Positions 17,048-24,964 of a stretch of DNA of 64,000 bases are shown piece after piece (position 1 is the stretch's first letter; every line of letters begins with the position of its first letter). Under the pieces are notes generated by a model. The model was given only the letters and a program-made list of their open reading frames with translations. It was not told where the DNA came from and made no database searches. The DNA is taken from assembly GCF_018614955.1 (NCBI RefSeq), contig NZ_JAGGNV010000015.1, positions 1-64,000 of the forward strand, in the 5' to 3' direction. Source of the DNA: Variovorax paradoxus (GTDB taxonomy: Bacteria > Pseudomonadota > Gammaproteobacteria > Burkholderiales > Burkholderiaceae_C). Both the position numbers and the translations under genes were made by a program.

Positions 17048-18898
17048 ATGAAAGTCGTAAGACTGAAGATTACAAACTTTCGGAGCATCAAGAGTGCCGA
17101 GCTGCACTTCGACGGACACACTCTGATCGTCGGCCCGAACAACGTCGGCAAGAGCACGATCTGCGAAGCGCTTGACCTAGTGCTGGGACCAGATCGCATA
17201 TCGAAGTTCCCGCCAGTCGAGGAGTTCGACTTCCACAACGCGCACTACCTGACTCCGGCGGCGGTCGAGGGTGAAGAGCCGACACCCGTGCTGATCAAGA
17301 TCGAAGTCGTGCTCGTCGATATCAACCCCGAGGTCGAGAACCGATGCGGCCAGCACCTTGAGTTCTGGCACTCGACTGAAAAGCGACTTCTCAACGAAGG
17401 TGAGGTCGACGCCGCAAACCCTCCCCTGGCAGTGAGTTGCCTGCGCCTGGAGACCGAGGCCGTCTACAACCCGGAAGAAGACGAGTTCGAGGCGAAGACG
17501 TGCTATTCGCGCAGCCCGAACGCCGACCCCGGCGAGTTGGACAAGGTCAGCAAGGAAGTCAAGCGCCTGTTTGGCTTCCTATATCTGCGGGCGGTTCGCA
17601 CCGGCTCACGCGCCCTGAGCCTGGAGCGAGGCTCGCTGCTTGATGTGATCCTGCGGCTCAGGGGCTCACGCGCGGGCCTCTGGGAGAAAGCCATCGAGCG
17701 CCTGCGCAACCTGGACATCGAGAAGGATGCCACCCACCTGCAGCCGGTCCTCAAGTCGATCGAGGCGCGGCTTGGGCGATACATCGCATCCGACGCGGAC
17801 GGCAGGACGACCAAGCTGCATGTGTCCCAGCTGACGCGCGAACACCTTCGCAAGACCATGGCGTTCTTCCTGGCGATGTCCAAGGACCAGACGCCGGTGC
17901 CATTTCAACAGGTGGGCACCGGCACCCTGAATGTCCTGGTGCTCGCTCTGCTGTCGTTCATCGCCGAGCTGAAGCCGGCGTCGGTCATTTTCGCGATGGA
18001 AGAGCCCGAGATCGCGGTGCCGCCCCACACGCAGCGCCGGATCGCGGACTACCTGCTCCATAACACGATGCAGGCCTTTGCGACCTCGCACTCGCCGTAT
18101 GTCATCGAGCGATTCGAGCCAGAGCAAACCCTGCTCTTGTCGCGCGGGCCCGACTCCAGCGTCACCGCCAAAAAGGTGTCCGATGCAGGTGGCCTCAAGG
18201 GAAACGACTTCAAGAGGTTTGCACGGCGTGGTTTGACGGAGTGCATGCTCGGAAAAGGCGCTATCGTCGTCGAAGGCCTGACGGAGTTTCACGCCTTGCC
18301 GGTGGCAGCCAGAAAGCTGGAGGAAAGCGACACTTCCCTCCAGCCACTCGACATCGCTGGCGCCGCGTTCTTCGACGCGGAGAGCGAGGGGGCAATGCCG
18401 AAGTTCGGCATATTCTTCAAGGCGCTCGGCCTGAAGACGTTCTCGTTCTACGACTCGATGCCTCGCCCGCCGGAAAAGAAGAAGCTCTTCACGGACGCGT
18501 TCGACGTGGATTGCGAGCATGCGCACTCAGGCTTCGAGGTGCTGATCGTGAGCGAGATGTCGCTCGATCGGCTGTGGGATTTCCTTGATGATCTTCGAAC
18601 GACTGGCGACAACGGCAACTTCACGATTCCTGCCGTGCGCCCGGTCGATGCGGACCTGAAGAAGTTGGTTCGGTCGGCACTGGACGGCAGCAAGGGCGCT
18701 GGTTGGGCTGCAAGGCTCTTTGAAGGCAGCGCGGTAGCCGAGCTGCCACCGACAGTGACAGGCTTTTTGAAGCATGTGTATGCGGCCTTTCCGAAGCCGG
18801 CAGACATCCCAGTGGAGGTTGCGGTGGCGGCTGCGCCAGCGAAGCCAGCAGGACCCGCAGCAGCCGGCGCCGTGGTGCCGCCCGGTCCTGCGGCTTGA
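17048..18898 (+). CDS. gajA: GajA-like OLD-family ATPase/TOPRIM nuclease (Gabija-type defence)
   Basis: The 616-residue product starts MKVVRLKITNFRSI. An ABC-type ATPase occupies the first 340 residues: Walker A GPNNVGKST (29-37), a signature-like GTGTLNVLVLAL, Walker B VIFAMEEPEIAVPP (about 313-326) and FATSHSPYVI. A TOPRIM nuclease domain follows, with VVEGLTE at 407-413. The usual D-x-D of TOPRIM appears here as YDSM (Asp469, then Ser-Met), so the second acidic residue seems missing. The tail is an Ala/Pro-rich extension. GajA of the characterised Gabija system is a nucleotide-sensing DNA endonuclease working with the helicase GajB; class 2 OLD nucleases are defined by such a UvrD-like neighbour. 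The helicase gene begins within 15 bases of this stop. Role assignment is by domain and context. Confidence 0.85.
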   Translation: MKVVRLKITNFRSIKSAELHFDGHTLIVGPNNVGKSTICEALDLVLGPDRISKFPPVEEFDFHNAHYLTPAAVEGEEPTPVLIKIEVVLVDINPEVENRCGQHLEFWHSTEKRLLNEGEVDAANPPLAVSCLRLETEAVYNPEEDEFEAKTCYSRSPNADPGELDKVSKEVKRLFGFLYLRAVRTGSRALSLERGSLLDVILRLRGSRAGLWEKAIERLRNLDIEKDATHLQPVLKSIEARLGRYIASDADGRTTKLHVSQLTREHLRKTMAFFLAMSKDQTPVPFQQVGTGTLNVLVLALLSFIAELKPASVIFAMEEPEIAVPPHTQRRIADYLLHNTMQAFATSHSPYVIERFEPEQTLLLSRGPDSSVTAKKVSDAGGLKGNDFKRFARRGLTECMLGKGAIVVEGLTEFHALPVAARKLEESDTSLQPLDIAGAAFFDAESEGAMPKFGIFFKALGLKTFSFYDSMPRPPEKKKLFTDAFDVDCEHAHSGFEVLIVSEMSLDRLWDFLDDLRTTGDNGNFTIPAVRPVDADLKKLVRSALDGSKGAGWAARLFEGSAVAELPPTVTGFLKHVYAAFPKPADIPVEVAVAAAPAKPAGPAAAGAVVPPGPAA

Positions 18899-18912
18899 TC
18901 GAAGACGCCCCC

Positions 18913-20664
18913 ATGGAGGTCTGTGACCTTCGCCAGCAACTCCTTGATTGCAAGGGGCACGCCCTCGTCATCGGCGGCCCGGGAAGCGGCAAGACGACGA
19001 TTGCGCTGAAGAAGGCGGTCGTGCGCATCGGCGATGGTCTGGCTCCCGGTCAGTCTGTCCTCTTCTTGAGCTTCTCCAGGGCTGCAGTCGCTCGCGTGGG
19101 AGAGGCCACTCGGCTAGAAGTGCCGAAGGTGCAGCGTGGCATGCTGAGCATGCAGACCTTCCACTCCTTCTTCTGGACCATGCTATCTGCGCATGCCTAT
19201 TTGCTTGGTGCACCGAAGTCGTTGCGCATCCTGTTGCCGCAGGATGAGCAGGCCAAATTTGGGACGATCAAATCGAAGAACCGCAAAGACGAGAACCCGG
19301 AATGGCAAGCTTGGCTGCAGGAGCGCGAGCGGTTGTTTCGAGAGGATGGGCTGATCGCCTTTGACCTATTCCCGTCCAACGCGGCGCAGCTGCTCGAACG
19401 CAGCGCGCACGTCCGTCGCCTCATCACTCAGCGCCACCCTCTGATCATCGTGGACGAGGCGCAAGACACCAACGAACATGCTTGGCGCTGCATCGAGTTG
19501 CTGGCACCTGCTGCACAGGTTATCTGCTTGGCGGACCTTGAGCAGCAGATATTCGACCACCTTCCCGGCATTGGTCCGGAGCGGATCGTCGCCATCAAGA
19601 AGTCTCTGAACCCTTTGGAGATCGACCTCGGTGCGCAGAACCACCGCAGCGGCGGCACCGAAATCGCCACCTTCGGCCAGAACATTCTGCTCGGCAAAGT
19701 TCGCGGGTCGCCATACGTCGGCGTCTCCGCCTTCGCCTACAACCCGAAGCTGCGGACGCTGAGCGCCATCATGCGCATGTCCATCGGCATGCTTCAGCGG
19801 GCCATCAGGAAGTCGACTGGGAAGTACGGCAAGAACGTCGCCATCCTTACCCACTCCGGGGCATCGGCGGCCAAGATTTCGGCCGCGCTGAACGCCGAAC
19901 CGAAACCGGTTCGACACAAGCTGTCGTTCGACGAGGCCGAGGCCATATTGACGGCTCGCTTCGCGGCGTTCCTCCTTGAACCCAAGCGAGAGCCGGATCG
20001 GATGCGCGACCTTGCAACGGCTCTTGATCTTCTGGCGACGGCGAAGCGGGCCAACGGTCTGGCAGCCGCGAAGCAGTGGCAAGCCTGGGCGTTGGCGATT
20101 CAGGCTGCTGGCAAGGCGCCTAAAGCGAAGTTCGTTCAGGCAGTGCTGGGTGCCATGGATGAACTGCGGGCCCAGGGTTTCTCAGGCGATCCGGCGAGGG
20201 ACTGGACTCGGGTCAAGATCGCACTGCGAGCAGCCGGCGACGAGCACTTGACAGAGGCGGCGAAGAACCTTGACTACCTGGTCGCCTTCAACCGTGGCAA
20301 GCGGATCGGCGGAGGACTCGGAGCCGTTTGGACGCGTGATGGGCAGTACACGGGCGCCCGGCAGGTGCTCGACTTGGCTCTCGCGCAAGACCAGATTCTT
20401 GGCGGCGTTGACGACCCGCTTGGCGTGCAGGTCATGACGGTCCACAAGTCGAAGGGCAAGCAGTTCGACGGCGTCATCGTCGTCCGTGAGGGGCGGCACG
20501 ACGGAGAGCAGATGGTGTCGTCGTTCGTTTGGTGGGGCGACGAACCGCCGTATCACCGAAGCCGCAAGATACTCCGCGTGGCCATCACCCGTGCCAAAGC
20601 ACACACACTTATGCTCGGCCCGATTTGGCCAAGCTGCCCGATTCTCGGGCAGCATAAGCTGTAG
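18913..20664 (+). CDS. gajB: GajB-like UvrD/PcrA-family helicase (Gabija-type defence)
   Basis: From the ATG at 18913 (MEVCDLRQQL) the protein has 583 residues; a TTG at 18895 overlapping the nuclease stop is the alternative start. Superfamily-1 helicase motifs are in order: Walker A GGPGSGKTT (21-29), QTFHSFFW (motif Ic-like), DEAQD within IIVDEAQDTN (178-187), CLADLEQQIFDH (motif III), QNHRS (motif IV), VMTVHKSKGKQFDG (507-520, motif V) and ILRVAITRAKAHTLML (553-568, motif VI). All nucleotide-contact motifs look intact. Characterised GajB is about 494 residues, so this one is longer, mainly in the 2A/2B region. Proximity to the OLD nuclease indicates one operon acting in phage defence. Confidence 0.87.
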   Translation: MEVCDLRQQLLDCKGHALVIGGPGSGKTTIALKKAVVRIGDGLAPGQSVLFLSFSRAAVARVGEATRLEVPKVQRGMLSMQTFHSFFWTMLSAHAYLLGAPKSLRILLPQDEQAKFGTIKSKNRKDENPEWQAWLQERERLFREDGLIAFDLFPSNAAQLLERSAHVRRLITQRHPLIIVDEAQDTNEHAWRCIELLAPAAQVICLADLEQQIFDHLPGIGPERIVAIKKSLNPLEIDLGAQNHRSGGTEIATFGQNILLGKVRGSPYVGVSAFAYNPKLRTLSAIMRMSIGMLQRAIRKSTGKYGKNVAILTHSGASAAKISAALNAEPKPVRHKLSFDEAEAILTARFAAFLLEPKREPDRMRDLATALDLLATAKRANGLAAAKQWQAWALAIQAAGKAPKAKFVQAVLGAMDELRAQGFSGDPARDWTRVKIALRAAGDEHLTEAAKNLDYLVAFNRGKRIGGGLGAVWTRDGQYTGARQVLDLALAQDQILGGVDDPLGVQVMTVHKSKGKQFDGVIVVREGRHDGEQMVSSFVWWGDEPPYHRSRKILRVAITRAKAHTLMLGPIWPSCPILGQHKL

Positions 20665-21047
20665 ACGGGTAGAGGGTTGGGAGCTCCTTCAAGGGTCGTT
20701 CCGACGCGAGTTAGAAATCCGGAGTTCGCCGCCCCCTTTTCGCACAAGCGATGGATAGCCTGAGGTGGGAAGCAGTCGACCAAAGAGAAGCGAGCGGGAC
20801 ACGTTCCCGAGGCTCATGGGGCGTCTGCTGTCGGCGCAAGCAGGCGGTTGAGACGCGCGAGAGGACCGTCCGCTCCCAGTCTGAACAGGCATACGGTTAT
20901 GCGACAGCGTGGCCCCGTAGTGCAGCAAGTGACTCGGCCAATCAACGCTGGTCCCGTCCGACCTCCAGCTTCGCTTCGATGTACATGACGCGGCTCATCG
21001 TCATGTTCTGCGTTCTCGCCTCAAACCGGCTAGCTCGGGCCCCGGGC
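20665..21047. other. no gene recognised downstream of the helicase
   Basis: No open frame here shows a domain or credible start. The stretch ends at the tandem 20-bp repeats and is probably the non-coding flank of the defence island. Confidence 0.5.
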
Positions 21048-21107
21048 TGTTCGCGCATTTATTGACTTGTTTGCGCATTTATTGACCTGTTCAGGCATTT
21101 AATTGCC
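21048..21107. repeat. three tandem 20-bp repeats, candidate transposon end
   Basis: Three abutting units, each starting TGTT: TGTTCGCGCATTTATTGACT, TGTTTGCGCATTTATTGACC and TGTTCAGGCATTTAATTGCC. Units 1 and 2 differ at only two positions. Arrays of about 20-bp repeats starting with TG(T) are typical transposase-binding sites at the ends of Tn7-, Tn5053- and IS21-like elements. The array lies exactly where eroded island sequence gives way to the dctA promoter. No matching opposite end was found in the window. Confidence 0.7.
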
Positions 21108-21182
21108 TAGAACACGGATACGGCTGCACATCAATCCCCGGGAAAACCCGAGCAGCAATTCGCGGGATCTTGCCTACATTGC

Positions 21183-21215
21183 TTGTATGCAAGATTACTG
21201 ATCTCTTGCATGCAA
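21183..21215. promoter_or_regulatory. twin GntR/FadR-type operators upstream of dctA
   Basis: TTGTATGCAA (21183-21192) and the perfect palindrome TTGCATGCAA (21206-21215) lie 20-50 bases before the dctA ATG, with centres 23 bases apart, about two helix turns. GntR proteins of the FadR/FCD group bind short palindromes of this size. A GntR-FCD gene follows dctA, so binding by that protein is the natural reading, though unproven. Confidence 0.65.
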
Positions 21216-21234
21216 CCAAACACGGAAATCCCCC

Positions 21235-22569
21235 ATGCCCCGTTTCGCCAAATCGCTCTTCGGTCAGGTGGTCATCGCGCTGGTGCTCGGCGTGCTGGCA
21301 GGCCTGTTCTTGCCCGACTTCGCCGTCAAGCTCAAGCCGCTGGGCGACGGCTTCATCAAGCTGATCAAGATGATCATCCCGGTGCTGGTCTTCTGCGTGG
21401 TGGTGCACGGCATCGCCGGCGCGGGCGACTTGAAGCGCGTGGGCCGGGTCGGCGTCAAGTCGCTGATCTACTTCGAGGTGCTGACCACCATCGCTCTCGC
21501 CTTGGGCCTGGTGCTGGCCTTCGTGTTCAAGCCGGGCGTGGGCATGAACGTGGACCCCGGCGCGCTCGACGCCGCGGCCATGAGCGCCTATGCCTCGAAC
21601 GCCGACAAGCTCACCAGCGGCGGCACGGTCGACTTCCTCATGAAGCTGATCCCGACCACGGTGGTCAACGCCTTCGCCACCGGCGACGTGCTGCAGGTGC
21701 TGTTGTTCGCGGTGCTGTTCGGCTGCGCGCTGGCGCTCTTGGGCCCGCGCGGCAAGCCGGTCGGCGATTTCGTCGACACGCTCTCGCAGGTGCTGTTCAA
21801 GATCATGGGCATCATCATCAAGCTGGCGCCGCTGGGCGTGCTGGGCGCCATCGCCTTCACCGTGGGCAAGTACGGCATCGGCTCGCTCAAGCAGCTGGGC
21901 ATGCTGGTGGCGCTGTTCTACGCTTCCGTCATCGTCTTCGTGTTCGTGGTGCTGGGCTTCGTGATGCGGCTCTCGGGCTTCAGCCTGATCAAGCTGCTGC
22001 GCTACCTGCGCGAGGAGCTGACCATCGTGTTCGCCACCACCTCGTCGGACAGCGTGCTGCCGCAGATCATGGCCAAGCTGCGCCACATGGGCATCCGCGA
22101 CTCGACCGTGGGCCTGGTGATCCCGACCGGCTACTCCTTCAACCTCGACGCCTTCTCGATCTACATCACGCTGGCGGCCGTGTTCATCGCGCAGGCGACC
22201 AACACGCCGATCTCGATGACCGACCTCCTGACCATCCTGGCGATCGCGCTGGTCACTTCCAAGGGTGCGCACGGCGTGCCGGGTTCGGCGATCGTGGTGC
22301 TGGCCGCAACCCTGCATGCGATTCCCGCCATCCCGGCCATCGGGCTGGTGCTGGTGCTCTCGGTCGACTGGTTCATGGGCATCGCGCGCGCCCTGGGCAA
22401 CCTGATCGGCAACTGCGTCGCCACGGTTGCGATCGCGGCCTGGGAAGGCGACATCGACCGCGAGCGCGCCCATGCGGTGCTGAACGGCACCCACTCGCCC
22501 GAGGACGAGCCGCTGGCCGAACCCGACTCCCCGGTCGCTGCGGCGCACGCCGCCCACGCGGCACACTAG
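21235..22569 (+). CDS. dctA: C4-dicarboxylate:cation symporter DctA
   Basis: This 444-residue inner-membrane protein of the DAACS family (glutamate/aspartate/dicarboxylate symporters) imports succinate, fumarate and malate with protons or sodium. It shows the expected eight hydrophobic helices and family motifs: LIKMIIPVLVFCVVVHGIAG, the serine-rich hairpin FATTSSDSVLPQIM, the TGYSFNLDAFSIYITLAAVFIAQATN substrate segment, and ALVTSKGAHGVPGSAIVVLAATL. The C-terminal tail is acidic then Ala/His-rich (AAHAAHAAH). Two operator-like palindromes precede it and a GntR-FCD regulator gene follows 22 bases downstream. This suggests a repressor-transporter unit rather than the DctB/DctD two-component control seen in rhizobia. 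Confidence 0.95.
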   Translation: MPRFAKSLFGQVVIALVLGVLAGLFLPDFAVKLKPLGDGFIKLIKMIIPVLVFCVVVHGIAGAGDLKRVGRVGVKSLIYFEVLTTIALALGLVLAFVFKPGVGMNVDPGALDAAAMSAYASNADKLTSGGTVDFLMKLIPTTVVNAFATGDVLQVLLFAVLFGCALALLGPRGKPVGDFVDTLSQVLFKIMGIIIKLAPLGVLGAIAFTVGKYGIGSLKQLGMLVALFYASVIVFVFVVLGFVMRLSGFSLIKLLRYLREELTIVFATTSSDSVLPQIMAKLRHMGIRDSTVGLVIPTGYSFNLDAFSIYITLAAVFIAQATNTPISMTDLLTILAIALVTSKGAHGVPGSAIVVLAATLHAIPAIPAIGLVLVLSVDWFMGIARALGNLIGNCVATVAIAAWEGDIDRERAHAVLNGTHSPEDEPLAEPDSPVAAAHAAHAAH

Positions 22570-22591
22570 GGCTCCTCCACAAGCCCTCGCC

Positions 22592-23290
22592 ATGACCGAC
22601 GTCACGCCCACCACCATCGCCGAGCGCGTGGTCGAAGCCATCCTGGCGCAGAAGCTCGCCCCCGGCGACCGCCTCGGCGAGCAGGACCTGGCGGAGAACT
22701 TCGGCGTCAGCCGCACCATGGTGCGCGAGGCGCTGATGCAGTTGCAGGCGCGCGGCTTCGTCGAGGTGCAGTCGAGGCGCGGCTGGTACGTGGTGCAGCC
22801 GTCGGCCGAGGAGGCGCGCGATGCCTTCGCCGCGCGCCGCATCGTCGAGGCCGGCATCCTGGCCGAGGCAGGACGTCCGCTCTCGAAGGTGATCCGCAAG
22901 CTGCGCGAGCATATCGCGGACGAGAAGCGCGCCATCGCCGGCGCGGATGCCGCGACGCGCGCCTTCCTCCTGGCCGACTTCCACGTCTGCCTGGCCGACC
23001 AGATGGGCCACCGCCTGCTGGTCGACGTGCTGCGCGACCTCACGGCCCGCACCACGCTCGCGGCCACGCTGTTCCAGTCGAAGCACGAGGCCGGGCAATC
23101 GTGCGCCGAGCATGCGGCGATCGTGGCCGCGCTGGAGGCCGGCGACACGAAGCGCGCGCGGCAGCTGATGCTCGACCACATCGGCAACGTCGAGGAGGCG
23201 CTGCAGGTCGAGGCCGAGGCCGCACCGGGCGCCGACGAGCGCCTGCGCGCCACGCTGGCGCCGGTGGCGCTCCCGAGGGCGTCGCGCTGA
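22592..23290 (+). CDS. GntR-family regulator with FCD domain
   Basis: The 232-residue protein has an N-terminal winged helix (APGDRLGEQDLAENFGVSRTMVREALMQLQARGFVEVQSRRGWYVV, about residues 25-70) and an all-helical FCD ligand-binding domain (residues 80-210) with the metal-ligand-like ADFH, H and H segments (LADFHVCLADQMGH, EHAAIVAALEAGD). FCD regulators sense carboxylic acids. Immediate linkage to dctA and the two TTG(T/C)ATGCAA palindromes ahead of dctA suggest it represses dctA in the absence of a dicarboxylate or related ligand. Confidence 0.92.
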   Translation: MTDVTPTTIAERVVEAILAQKLAPGDRLGEQDLAENFGVSRTMVREALMQLQARGFVEVQSRRGWYVVQPSAEEARDAFAARRIVEAGILAEAGRPLSKVIRKLREHIADEKRAIAGADAATRAFLLADFHVCLADQMGHRLLVDVLRDLTARTTLAATLFQSKHEAGQSCAEHAAIVAALEAGDTKRARQLMLDHIGNVEEALQVEAEAAPGADERLRATLAPVALPRASR

Positions 23291-23327
23291 GGGAGCGGCA
23301 AACCCGGTCGGCTACAGTAGCCGGCGT

Positions 23328-24395
23328 ATGAATTCACCCGAACTCCAGCGCGGCGCCTTCCTGTTTTTGCTGGTCGTCGTCACGGCCGCCTTCCTCTGGA
23401 TCCTGGCACCCTTCTCCGGCGCCGTGCTCTGGGGCGTGGCGCTCGCCATCCTGTTCACGCCGCTCTACCAGCGGCTGCTTCGCAAGATGCCCAAGCGGCG
23501 CAACCTCGCGGCGCTCGCCACGCTCGCGATCTGCCTGGTGATCGTGATCATCCCGCTGTCGATGGTCACAGCCTCGCTGGTGCAGGAGGTGTCGCTGGTG
23601 ACGCAGAAGATCCGCTCGGGCGAGATCAATTTCATGCGCTACCTGCAGCAGATCACGGCCGCCTTGCCGCAATGGCTGCTCAACCTGCTGGACCGCTTCG
23701 GCCTCGGCAACATGGAGGCGCTGCTCGGCAGGCTTTCGCAAGGGGCGGCCCAGACCAGCCAGATGATCGCCACCCAGGCCGTCAACATCGGGCAGAACAC
23801 CTTCGAGTTCCTGGTCAGCTTCGCGGTCATGCTGTACCTGCTGTACTTCCTCTTGCGCGACGGCACCGAGCTGTCGAAGACGGTGCGCGAGGCGCTGCCG
23901 ATGGCGCGGCCGCACACGCATTACCTGCTCAACAAGTTCACCACCGTGATCCGCGCCACCATCAAGGGCAACGTCGCGGTGGCGGCCGTGCAGGGCGCGC
24001 TGGGCGGACTCGCCTTCTGGTTCCTCGACGTGCAGGGTGCGCTGCTGTGGGCCGTGCTGATGGCTTTTCTCTCGCTGCTGCCTGCCGTGGGCGCAGCGTT
24101 GATTTGGCTGCCCGTGGCGCTCTATTTCCTGGCCACCGGCGCGATCTGGCAAGGCGTGTTCCTGATCGTCTTCGGCGTGGTCGTGATCGGGCTGGTCGAC
24201 AACGTCCTGCGCCCGGTGCTGGTCGGCAAGGACACGCAGATGCCCGACTACATCGTGCTGATGTCCACCATCGGCGGCATGGCGCTGTTCGGCGTCAACG
24301 GCTTCGTGATCGGGCCGGTGATCGCGGCGCTGTTCATGGCCGCCTGGGACCTGTTCGCCTCGTCGAACGAGGAGCAGGACGAGCCGCCGACCTGA
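23328..24395 (+). CDS. AI-2E family transporter (PerM/TqsA-like)
   Basis: This 355-residue membrane protein has about eight helices in the AI-2E exporter pattern: an N-terminal pair (FLFLLVVVTAAFLWILAPF), a long cytoplasmic-periplasmic excursion (residues 85-150), and the conserved C-terminal half GNVAVAAVQGALGGLAFWFL, FLSLLPAVGAALIWLPVALY, DNVLRPVLVGK and FGVNGFVIGPVIAALFMA. The family includes exporters of autoinducer-2 and sodium/proton antiporters, so the substrate is open. It starts 38 bases after the GntR gene and may be cotranscribed with it. Confidence 0.9.
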   Translation: MNSPELQRGAFLFLLVVVTAAFLWILAPFSGAVLWGVALAILFTPLYQRLLRKMPKRRNLAALATLAICLVIVIIPLSMVTASLVQEVSLVTQKIRSGEINFMRYLQQITAALPQWLLNLLDRFGLGNMEALLGRLSQGAAQTSQMIATQAVNIGQNTFEFLVSFAVMLYLLYFLLRDGTELSKTVREALPMARPHTHYLLNKFTTVIRATIKGNVAVAAVQGALGGLAFWFLDVQGALLWAVLMAFLSLLPAVGAALIWLPVALYFLATGAIWQGVFLIVFGVVVIGLVDNVLRPVLVGKDTQMPDYIVLMSTIGGMALFGVNGFVIGPVIAALFMAAWDLFASSNEEQDEPPT

Positions 24396-24519
24396 TCCGG
24401 GGCGCTTCGCCCCGCCGCTCGCGCATTTGGCGCGCGCATTCCGCATTCCGTCGCATGGCGCTGGGCAGCGGGCGGCGCCTGCGCGATCTTCGGGGCCTCC
24501 ACTTCCGACGAGGCCTTTC

Positions 24520-24957
24520 ATGAACCTTTCTGTTCCTCTGCCGCGCCGCGGCACGCGCGCCCTGTGCGCCGCCGCCCTGCTCGCCCCGCTGGGCGCGCTC
24601 GCCGCCGACCTGCGCTTGAGCGTCGTGGACGGCCCGGCGACCGAAGCCACGCTCTATGTCGCGCTCTTCGACAGCGCCGAGGGCTACGCCGCCGGCAAGG
24701 CGCTGGCGGCCCAGACCGCGCCGCTGCGCGCCGGCGCGGCCCAGCTCGCCTTCCCTGGCCTGGCGCCAGGACGCTATGCGCTGCGGGTGTTCGCGGACGA
24801 GAACGGCAACGGCAAGCTCGACACCAACCTGATGGGCATGCCGACCGAACGCTACGGCTTCTCGAACGATGCCAAGGGCAACCGCGCCGCGCCGGGCTTC
24901 GAGGCCGCGGCCTTCAGCGTCGATGCCGATCTCAAGACCGTCATCCACCTGCGCTGA
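24520..24957 (+). CDS. DUF2141-domain secreted protein
   Basis: From the ATG at 24520 (MNLSVPLPRRG) the protein has 145 residues with a signal peptide (cleavage after GALAA). The mature part is a small beta-sandwich of the DUF2141 type: LYVALFDSAEGYAAGKAL, GLAPGRYALRVFADENGNGKLDTNLMGMPTERYGFSND. The D-x-N-x-N-G-x-L-D segment resembles a calcium loop. Function is unknown. It is separated by seven bases from the carotenoid-oxygenase gene; pairings of DUF2141 proteins with carotenoid genes recur in bacteria, suggesting a shared extracytoplasmic pathway. Confidence 0.87.
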   Translation: MNLSVPLPRRGTRALCAAALLAPLGALAADLRLSVVDGPATEATLYVALFDSAEGYAAGKALAAQTAPLRAGAAQLAFPGLAPGRYALRVFADENGNGKLDTNLMGMPTERYGFSNDAKGNRAAPGFEAAAFSVDADLKTVIHLR

Positions 24958-24964
24958 GGCCGAG

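Noticed and set aside
21048..21107. Tandem repeats considered as a CRISPR array.
   Set aside because: The units abut without spacers and there are no cas genes; a transposon end fits better.
21091..23337. A 748-codon minus-strand open frame across dctA and the GntR gene.
   Set aside because: It is antisense to two clear genes, is Arg/His/Asp-rich low-complexity and has no domain; high-GC third positions create such shadows.
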